A stretch of 5,042 bases of DNA from Schleiferiaceae bacterium. GTDB taxonomy: Bacteria > Bacteroidota > Bacteroidia > Flavobacteriales > Schleiferiaceae. Within the stretch, counting starts at the first letter, position 1, and each line of letters begins with the position of its first letter. Under the pieces are notes generated by a model. That model was not told the origin of the DNA. It was given only the letters and a program-made list of their open reading frames with translations, and did no database searches. Positions 1 through 5,042 of this stretch are shown here, in pieces. The position numbers were made by a program, and so were the translations under genes. The stretch is taken from contig JAOARK010000444.1 in assembly GCA_025210575.1 (NCBI GenBank), positions 1 to 5,042 on the forward strand, written 5' to 3'.

Positions 1-2322
1 GGTTAAAATGCCAATTACACTTATTGGAGCAATTGATTTGATTGCTGGGTGTAAAGCAAAAATTAAAACTCCAGTACCCACAATTGTACTGATGGAAGAA
101 AGTAAAATACCAGCCTTGTAAGTCGAAAGAACGGGAGTCTTATATTTCAATTTATGCTGTAATCCATCAGTGATGAAAATGGCAAAGTCATCTCCCAATC
201 CAAAGATGATCGTTGCGATCATGATGTTGATGAAATTGAATTTGATACCAAATACAGCCGCTATGCCTAGAATCCAAATCCAACTTAATACCATTGGTAA
301 AAATGATATGATGGTAAGTTCTATTCGGCCGTAGAAAAGCAGCATAGTAATAAATACCATAGAACTTGCAACCAGTAACAAAAAGTTGAAATCGTTCTTA
401 ACAGCATCAACCATAGACTGGGCAATACTTGAGCCGTCAATAATGTAAACGTCACTCAAGCTGGAAATAGCTTTTTTAGTGCTTTCCAATTCAGATTTGT
501 TCACTTTAAGTGAGCTGATCACATTTGTGTTTTCATCTTGTAGAATCAGCTTTTTCAGACTCGCGAATTGCAAGATAAAATTGTAGTTGCTCAGCGGCTT
601 TTGCCTGGTTCCAATCTTGTCTTTAAAACTGGTAAATACTTCAGGTCTAAATCCATTAGCCATAGCTGCAGTATTAAAGTTGGAAATAACCTCTGCATCT
701 TTCGTATTCCAAAACGTGTTCCATAACTCTACTTTTTGTTGAGCTTCTTTTTCTGAAATCAATAAGGGAGCTATAGAATTGTAATCAGATGAAGAACCGA
801 GAGAGTCTATTAGATCCCAAAGTTTAGAGTCATTATTGACGGCTTCTTCTATTTGAGATCCTGAAGAAACCAACGTAATTCTCTTTTCAATTTTTGGGTT
901 TATGTTTTGATGAGCGAGCTCCTTTTGCTGAAGGTATTCAGGATAATAATTCAATTGATTCAGGTCGTCCTCAAATTGAATTGAAAAGGAAAAGTAAAAG
1001 AGAACTAAGGTTAAGCCCAACGAAAATAGCGTTATTAATTTGGGGCTTTTGGATTGATTTTTATCTAAACGCTGAATGAGATTATTGAGCTTTGAACTCT
1101 GATTTTTATTGGGCTTTTTTTGAAGTAGGGCCAGAAGGGTTGGCAAGAACAATAGAATGAATACCAAGGTAAAAAGTAAACTTAGACCCGTGAATAAGCC
1201 AAAATCTTGCAATGCACTCGATTGTGCGAAAAGCAATGAAAAGAATGCAAGAACAGTAGTAATGCTACTAATGGCCAGAGGAGTGGCAATTTGATTCCTG
1301 GTTTTAAAAGGATCGCTTTCAACGCTTAGATGAGAGAAGTAGTGAAAGGAGTAATCTACGACAATGCCCAATATAACAGCACTAGCACTCAGTGCTAATG
1401 CCGAAATCTGACCATTGATCAACCAGACCATTGCTAGTGCTAGCCCAATGCCGAACAATCCGGGCAGAACAAAAAAGAAAATGGTAGAAAGCTTGCGATA
1501 ATAAAAGAACAAGAGTCCCATTATAAAGAGAAGAGCAATATTCAAGGTGAGAATAATGTCCTTCTTAATTTGTTTAGCGTTCTCTTGAGCGATCAAGAAT
1601 GTGCCAAAGAAATCTAATTTCAAGCCGGAATGATTCTCATTCCATTGCTGGGTGAATGTTTCGAGGTTATTAGCTAGTTTTTTTGATGCTTCAATATCTG
1701 AAGGGTCAATGAGGAGAGAGCTATGTAGCGTGAGTTTGGTGTTTTCTTCAGAAAGAAAAAATCCTTGAGTATTCATTAGGTCACCTAGCCCTAGTTGCTG
1801 ATCAATGTTTTTAAAGGCTAAGGATGAAAAATGCAACGGGTCTGCCAATATTGACTGTGCTGAACCAAATTTTTGAGGGTTACGTAAGTCGGCCTTGTTG
1901 GCCTCCATGGAATTGAACATAGATGCGCTGTCAATGCTCTTTTCAATGCTCACGTAATCAGCGGCTTCAAGATATAAGTAGGGCTTATCTTGAATGAATT
2001 CTATAAATGCTGTTGGATCAATGTCCGATTTAAACTGAATTGTATCTAATTCGCTTTTAAACGATTCAAGAAGTTCAACTTTTAAGTTGGTCGCGGTTGA
2101 ATCAAGTTTACCGATGTCGAAAGGATCATCGCTTTTAATTGAGAATACAATTGTTTTTTTTCCTTCTTCCAGAAAAGGAAGTAGGTTTTCAAGCTTTTCA
2201 CTGCCTGGAATGGAGTCGTTTAAGTTTTCCTGAATCTGTAATTGAACAACGCCATAGATTGAAAAGACAATCAAGGCGAGCAAAGAGATTAGAGTGTATT
2301 TATTTGTTTTAGAACCGAGCAT
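1..2322 (-). CDS. MMPL/RND-family lipid exporter, 3'-partial (C-terminus beyond left edge)
   Basis: My translation of the minus strand is open for 774 codons and leaves the window in frame, so only the C-terminal end is missing. The layout is that of a two-halved RND/MMPL permease. It has one N-terminal membrane segment (about residues 9-29), a periplasmic loop of about 225 residues, a block of five segments (about 256-400), a seventh segment (about 428-448), a second loop of about 195 residues, then segments at about 645-665, 670-693, 698-722 and 735-757 and the start of a twelfth. Segments 4 and 10 carry the expected proton-relay sites: Asp323-Tyr324 in GIVVDY, and Asp712-Phe713 in GLGDDF, where Phe replaces the usual Tyr. 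The ATG at 2322 is the only sensible start because an in-frame TAA lies directly before it; no Shine-Dalgarno sequence is visible. It is divergent from a pigment biosynthesis operon. MMPL proteins are regular members of flexirubin/aryl-polyene clusters, so export of the finished lipid to the outer membrane is inferred. The exact substrate cannot be read from the sequence. Confidence 0.9.
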   Translation of the reverse strand, partial: MLGSKTNKYTLISLLALIVFSIYGVVQLQIQENLNDSIPGSEKLENLLPFLEEGKKTIVFSIKSDDPFDIGKLDSTATNLKVELLESFKSELDTIQFKSDIDPTAFIEFIQDKPYLYLEAADYVSIEKSIDSASMFNSMEANKADLRNPQKFGSAQSILADPLHFSSLAFKNIDQQLGLGDLMNTQGFFLSEENTKLTLHSSLLIDPSDIEASKKLANNLETFTQQWNENHSGLKLDFFGTFLIAQENAKQIKKDIILTLNIALLFIMGLLFFYYRKLSTIFFFVLPGLFGIGLALAMVWLINGQISALALSASAVILGIVVDYSFHYFSHLSVESDPFKTRNQIATPLAISSITTVLAFFSLLFAQSSALQDFGLFTGLSLLFTLVFILLFLPTLLALLQKKPNKNQSSKLNNLIQRLDKNQSKSPKLITLFSLGLTLVLFYFSFSIQFEDDLNQLNYYPEYLQQKELAHQNINPKIEKRITLVSSGSQIEEAVNNDSKLWDLIDSLGSSSDYNSIAPLLISEKEAQQKVELWNTFWNTKDAEVISNFNTAAMANGFRPEVFTSFKDKIGTRQKPLSNYNFILQFASLKKLILQDENTNVISSLKVNKSELESTKKAISSLSDVYIIDGSSIAQSMVDAVKNDFNFLLLVASSMVFITMLLFYGRIELTIISFLPMVLSWIWILGIAAVFGIKFNFINIMIATIIFGLGDDFAIFITDGLQHKLKYKTPVLSTYKAGILLSSISTIVGTGVLIFALHPAIKSIAPISVIGILT

Positions 2323-2335
2323 TTACGACCATCGC

Positions 2336-2347
2336 TTGCGCATGCAA
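2336..2347. promoter_or_regulatory. Interrupted palindrome TTGC-GCAT-GCAA, possible operator
   Basis: Four-base arms TTGC and GCAA flank a GCAT centre, 14 bases upstream of the exporter start codon, in a locally GC-richer patch of the AT-rich gap. The position would suit a repressor site acting on the exporter gene. The arms are short, so support is weak. Confidence 0.2.
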
Positions 2348-2405
2348 AAAAAGCTATAGTTTGAGATTATTGGCAGTTTTTTCTACGTAATTTCTAACCC
2401 GAATT

Positions 2406-2450
2406 TAGTGTTTTGTAAAAAGCCGTAAGTGAGATGGTTATAATGTTTTG
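2406..2450. repeat. Direct repeat TA(G/A)TGTTTTG, two copies 35 bases apart
   Basis: TAGTGTTTTG at 2406-2415 and TAATGTTTTG at 2441-2450 differ at one base, with starts 35 bases apart. The second copy overlaps the proposed -33 element, so the pair could be a regulator site or a duplicated promoter element. In sequence this AT-rich, chance is a real alternative. Confidence 0.3.
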
Positions 2451-2478
2451 ACTTATTAAAGCTTACTTCTTTTATTTG
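2447..2478 (+). promoter_or_regulatory. Candidate promoter of the lyase-reductase-ketosynthase operon
   Basis: TTTG at 2447-2450 is followed after 20 bases by TTTATTTG at 2471-2478. This resembles the Bacteroidota primary sigma factor pattern (TTTG at -33, TAnnTTTG at -7) with one mismatch. The same stretch also reads as TTGACT, 17 bases, TTTATT, a fair match to a general sigma-70 promoter. Transcription would start near 2485 and leave a leader of under 20 bases before the TTG start codon at 2502. The call is by pattern only. Confidence 0.45.
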
Positions 2479-2501
2479 CACAAAATATACTGCACAGAAG
2501 A

Positions 2502-4031
2502 TTGAGTTACCTTACCTTAAATGATATTGAAAACCTTGTTTACAACAAGGAAAATGTAGCACTAAGTCCTGAAAAAAGAGAGAGGGTGACCAAGGCTTTT
2601 GATTTTCTAAAAGAATTCTCGAAAGACAAGGTTATATATGGAATTAACACTGGTTTTGGACCAATGGCTCAATACCGTGTTGACGACAAGAATTTGCAGG
2701 AGTTGCAGTTTAATTTGGTGAGGAGTCATGCCAATGGAATGGGTGAAAGTCTAACACCAGATCAAACTCGTGCCATTATGATCTGCAGATTGAATACGCT
2801 TTCATTAGGGTATTCGGGTACTCATCCAACAATTCTTGAAACTTTAGTAGAGTATATCAATAAGGAGATATATCCATTAATTCCTTCACACGGCAGTGTT
2901 GGGGCCAGTGGTGATCTTGTGCAACTTGCGCATTTGGCATTGGGTCTCATTGGCGAAGGAAATTGTTACTATCAGGGAGAAATTATTTCAGTTTCTGAAG
3001 CTTTAAAAATGGCTTCAGTAAGCAAAGTTGATCTTCAGCTTCGCGATGGTCTGTCTTTGATCAATGGTACGTCATGTATGAGCGGAGTTGCTGCATTGAA
3101 CTTAATTCAATTGTCTAAGCTGCTTCATTTTACTGTGCTCACTTCTTCTATTATGAATGAGTTGACCGCTTCTTACAATGATTCCTTTAGTAAAGAGTTG
3201 AACGAGGCGAAAATGCACATAGGCCAGAGAGTTGTTGCCGAAAGAATGCGCGATATTCTTAAAAATGGGAATGTTTTAAAGAATAGAAATGAGCATCTGT
3301 TTGATAGTTCAAGAATTGAGGGGCAAGAGTATTTTTCTGAAAAAGTGCAGGAATATTATTCATTAAGGTGCGTGCCTCAAATTATCGGCCCGGTGTACGA
3401 TGCCTATCTTCATGCAAGAAAAGTTCTGGAGGAAGAAATTAACTCTGCTAACGATAATCCGATTGTTTGCGCAGATAGTCAAAGCGTTTATCACGGAGGG
3501 AATTTTCATGGTGACTATATTGCCTTTGAGATGGACAAAGTGAAAATTGGTGTTACAAAGCTGGGCATGTTGGTAGAGCGTCAGATCAATTACTTATTGA
3601 ATCATAGGCTAAATCAAAAATTTCCACCATTCTTGAATGCTGGAAAATTAGGTTTCAATTTTGGACTCCAAGGAATGCAATTTTCAGCAGTTTCTACAGC
3701 GGCAGAAAACCAATCGCTAAGTACTTCGGTGTATATACATACTATTCCGAATAACGGAGACAATCAGGATATTGTAAGTATGGGAACCAATGCGGCATTA
3801 CAGACGCAAAAGGTGATAGATAATACCTTTGAGATTCTCTCTGTGCAGATGGTTGCTATTGCTCAAGCTATAGATTTAGACGGAAGTCTAGAAAACTTAA
3901 GTACGGAGTCTCAAGAGTTATATCGCTTCATTAGAAAGCACATAGAATTTGTGAAAGAAGATGAACCGAAATTTGAGAATCTGAAAAACATAAAAGAAGC
4001 CTTAATCACATCAAAAGAAAGATTGCAATGA
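2502..4031 (+). CDS. Aromatic amino acid ammonia-lyase, probably tyrosine ammonia-lyase (HAL/PAL/TAL family)
   Basis: This 509-residue protein has the usual length of a bacterial HAL/TAL enzyme. The Ala135-Ser136-Gly137 triad within GSVGASGDL would cyclise into the MIO electrophile. Other family active-site residues are Tyr46 in YGINTGFG, Asn188 in LINGT, Tyr286 and Arg289 in YYSLRC, and Asn319 in NDNP. The segment NQDIVSMG places Gln422 where histidine ammonia-lyases have an essential Glu, which is typical of Phe/Tyr lyases. The Ser75-His76 pair in the selectivity loop resembles histidine lyases, but as I recall it also occurs in the Flavobacterium johnsoniae tyrosine lyase, which this protein resembles along its length. 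Expected reaction: L-tyrosine to 4-coumarate plus ammonia, in the cytoplasm, supplying the aryl starter of a flexirubin-type pigment. The start is TTG: no in-frame ATG exists between the upstream stop at 2457 and Met55, and family-like sequence begins at once (SYLTLNDIE). It overlaps the reductase gene by 4 bases. A histidine lyase (HutH) is the main alternative, and the context argues against it. Confidence 0.88.
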   Translation: MSYLTLNDIENLVYNKENVALSPEKRERVTKAFDFLKEFSKDKVIYGINTGFGPMAQYRVDDKNLQELQFNLVRSHANGMGESLTPDQTRAIMICRLNTLSLGYSGTHPTILETLVEYINKEIYPLIPSHGSVGASGDLVQLAHLALGLIGEGNCYYQGEIISVSEALKMASVSKVDLQLRDGLSLINGTSCMSGVAALNLIQLSKLLHFTVLTSSIMNELTASYNDSFSKELNEAKMHIGQRVVAERMRDILKNGNVLKNRNEHLFDSSRIEGQEYFSEKVQEYYSLRCVPQIIGPVYDAYLHARKVLEEEINSANDNPIVCADSQSVYHGGNFHGDYIAFEMDKVKIGVTKLGMLVERQINYLLNHRLNQKFPPFLNAGKLGFNFGLQGMQFSAVSTAAENQSLSTSVYIHTIPNNGDNQDIVSMGTNAALQTQKVIDNTFEILSVQMVAIAQAIDLDGSLENLSTESQELYRFIRKHIEFVKEDEPKFENLKNIKEALITSKERLQ

Positions 4032-4759
4032 GAAAGTGTTGCTTAATTACAGGAGCTTCTAGAGGAATTGGAAAGTCCATTGCATTGGAGCTTTCGAAAA
4101 CATACGGATTGCATATCCTATTGAATTATGCTCGAAATACTGAGGCCGCACAGCAAACCCTAAAAGAAATTCAAGATGCTGGAGGAACGGGTGAATTGTT
4201 GCAATATCGCGTTGAAGATTTTGAACAGACTGAGTCGGTTTTAGGCACGTGGATAAAGGAGAATAAGGATTCTAAAATAGAGGTATTGGTTAACAATGCC
4301 GGAATTACCAAAGACAATCTTTTGGTATTTATGGAAGCATCAGATTTTAATGATGTTCTTGATATCAACCTGAAAGGAGCTTACAATACCACTAAAGTGG
4401 TCATCAACCATATGGTGCGCAACCGATATGGACGTATTATAAATATGGCATCATTAGCAGGTGTAAAAGGTGTGCCAGGTCAAACTAACTATTCAGCATC
4501 AAAAGGAGGCTTGATTGCGATGACTAGATCTTTGGCCCAAGAGGTGGCTAAAAGAAAGATTACGGTAAATGCAATTGCACCGGGTTTTATTGAAAGCGAT
4601 ATGACTAGCGAGCTGGATGTAGATACGTTGAAGAAATTAGTTCCTATGAACAGGTTTGGAAAGCCCGAAGAAGTGGCAGGAGCCGTTTCATTTTTGGTTT
4701 CAGACTCTGCAAGCTACATTACAGGTGAGGTGATAAATATAAATGGAGGACTGTCATGA
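4028..4759 (+). CDS. FabG-like 3-oxoacyl-ACP reductase (classical SDR)
   Basis: A complete 243-residue classical short-chain dehydrogenase/reductase, the normal FabG length. The Rossmann cofactor motif is TGASRGIG at residues 8-15, the NNAG structural motif is at 89-92, and the catalytic tetrad is Asn114, Ser142, Tyr155 and Lys159 (YSASK). The C-terminus has the typical YITGEV and NGG signatures. Arg12 and Arg36 suit NADPH binding. The family reduces 3-oxoacyl-ACP to 3-hydroxyacyl-ACP. Lying between an aromatic ammonia-lyase and a ketosynthase, it most likely acts in aryl-polyene chain extension (the role of ApeQ in aryl polyene clusters) rather than in housekeeping fatty acid synthesis. The ATG overlaps the lyase stop as ATGA, and the stop overlaps the next start in the same way, so translational coupling is likely. 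No strong Shine-Dalgarno precedes it. Family is certain; pathway is inferred from neighbours. Confidence 0.93.
   Translation: MRKCCLITGASRGIGKSIALELSKTYGLHILLNYARNTEAAQQTLKEIQDAGGTGELLQYRVEDFEQTESVLGTWIKENKDSKIEVLVNNAGITKDNLLVFMEASDFNDVLDINLKGAYNTTKVVINHMVRNRYGRIINMASLAGVKGVPGQTNYSASKGGLIAMTRSLAQEVAKRKITVNAIAPGFIESDMTSELDVDTLKKLVPMNRFGKPEEVAGAVSFLVSDSASYITGEVININGGLS
4745..4750 (+). promoter_or_regulatory. Shine-Dalgarno GGAGGA for the ketosynthase gene
   Basis: GGAGGA lies five bases upstream of the ATG at 4756, inside the last codons of the reductase (they also encode its conserved NGG). It is the only strong Shine-Dalgarno among the four starts in the window and supports 4756 as the start. 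The match may be partly incidental, because NGG codons are constrained by the reductase protein. Confidence 0.5.
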
Positions 4760-5042
4760 GGAGAGTAGTGATTACCGGAATGGGTATTTATTCTTGCATT
4801 GGTAAGAATCTAGAAGAAGTTTTAGACTCATTGCAAAATGGTAAGAGCGGGATTGTATATGATCCTAAACGTGAAGAAATAGGTTACAGATCTAGATTAG
4901 CTGGGTTGGTTGAAGAGCCCAACTTGAAAAAAACATTGAGCAGGAAGCAAAGGAATACTTTAAGCGAAGAGGCGAAGTATGCTTTTGTGGCAACCGAAGA
5001 AGCGCTTGAAATGGCGGGTTTAGATATTTCATATTTTGAAAA
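4756..5042 (+). CDS. Beta-ketoacyl-ACP synthase (KAS I/II type), 5' fragment
   Basis: The first 95 codons and two bases of a further codon are present before the right edge. The N-terminus MRRVVITGMGIYSCIG, followed by LEEVLDSLQNGKSGI, is the hallmark opening of FabB/FabF-type condensing enzymes, and LSRKQRNTLSEEAKYA followed by an Ala-rich helix fits the next conserved region. The catalytic Cys and two His lie beyond the window, so it cannot be told whether this is an active ketosynthase or a chain-length-factor homologue that lacks the Cys. It is joined to the reductase by a 4-base ATGA overlap. The pair suits a dissociated type II system extending an aryl starter, as in aryl polyene and flexirubin clusters. 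The start is fixed by the family N-terminus and an upstream GGAGGA. Confidence 0.9.
   Translation, partial: MRRVVITGMGIYSCIGKNLEEVLDSLQNGKSGIVYDPKREEIGYRSRLAGLVEEPNLKKTLSRKQRNTLSEEAKYAFVATEEALEMAGLDISYFE

Larger units (their letters stand above)
2323..2501. promoter_or_regulatory. Divergent intergenic control region
   Basis: This 179-base AT-rich gap separates the starts of the minus-strand exporter and the plus-strand lyase operon, so it must hold promoters for both unless one unit is read through from outside. On the plus strand I see a promoter-like pair near the lyase (2447-2478), two near-identical 10-mers and a TATAAT hexamer at 2439-2444. On the minus strand I found no convincing match to the Bacteroidota TAnnTTTG element. 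No tRNA, riboswitch-like fold or small gene is apparent. Confidence 0.7.

Noticed and set aside
894..1079. 61-codon plus-strand open frame
   Set aside because: It lies entirely inside the exporter gene on the opposite strand, its product resembles no family I know, and the minus-strand frame is clearly the coding one.
1383..1444. Perfect inverted repeat TAGCACT-C-AGTGCTA (1383-1397) and nearby GCTAG-TG-CTAGC (1433-1444), suggestive of a hairpin or operator
   Set aside because: Both fall in exporter codons for Ala/Leu/Ser-rich membrane segments (LALSASA, GLALA), where repeated GCA, CTA and AGT codons produce such symmetry. There is no T-tract or gene boundary.
2439..2444. TATAAT hexamer as a classical -10 box
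   Set aside because: The nearest TTG-type -35 candidate (TTGTAA at 2413-2418) is 20 bases away, and this hexamer is less relevant in Bacteroidota. The pair at 2447-2478 is better spaced.
2502..4031. Histidine ammonia-lyase (hutH) annotation
   Set aside because: Gln replaces the histidine-lyase Glu at residue 422, the sequence resembles Bacteroidota tyrosine lyases, and the neighbours are acyl-chain enzymes rather than hut genes.
4171..4368. 65-codon minus-strand open frame
   Set aside because: It lies within the reductase gene, antisense to conserved SDR residues including NNAG, so it is a shadow.
1..5042. CRISPR arrays, insertion sequences, tRNA or rRNA genes, integration sites
   Set aside because: Nearly all bases are accounted for by four coding regions, and I saw no repeat arrays, transposase-like motifs, terminal repeats or structured RNA signatures.

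Overview
The window looks like one edge of a flexirubin / aryl-polyene type pigment-lipid gene cluster from a low-GC member of the Bacteroidota (Cytophaga-Flavobacterium type). This rests on protein resemblance from memory (the ammonia-lyase closely recalls the Flavobacterium johnsoniae tyrosine ammonia-lyase), AT-rich codon use, sparse Shine-Dalgarno sequences, and an intergenic region with a Bacteroidota-like promoter. No database search was possible.

Layout: positions 1-2322 on the minus strand encode a large MMPL/RND-type membrane exporter. It is open across its whole visible length (774 codons) and runs off the left edge, so its C-terminus is missing. A 179-base divergent intergenic region (2323-2501) holds a plausible promoter for the plus-strand genes, a 10-base near-identical direct repeat and a short interrupted palindrome. 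The plus strand then carries a tight operon: an aromatic amino acid ammonia-lyase, most likely tyrosine ammonia-lyase (2502-4031, TTG start); a FabG-like 3-oxoacyl-ACP reductase (4028-4759); and the first 95 codons of a beta-ketoacyl-ACP synthase (4756 to the right edge). Both gene junctions are 4-base ATGA overlaps.

Inferred joint function: the lyase converts L-tyrosine to 4-coumarate as an aryl starter unit. The ketosynthase and reductase belong to a dissociated type II fatty acid/polyketide-like system that extends it into a conjugated aryl polyene chain. The divergent MMPL protein is a candidate exporter of the lipid-linked product towards the outer membrane. This cluster class is already known, so nothing here is clearly a new system. 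The points most worth a second look are the TTG start of the lyase, its Gln-for-Glu active-site signature against a His-lyase-like Ser-His pair, the Asp-Phe variant of the second proton-relay motif in the exporter, and the structure of the divergent control region.
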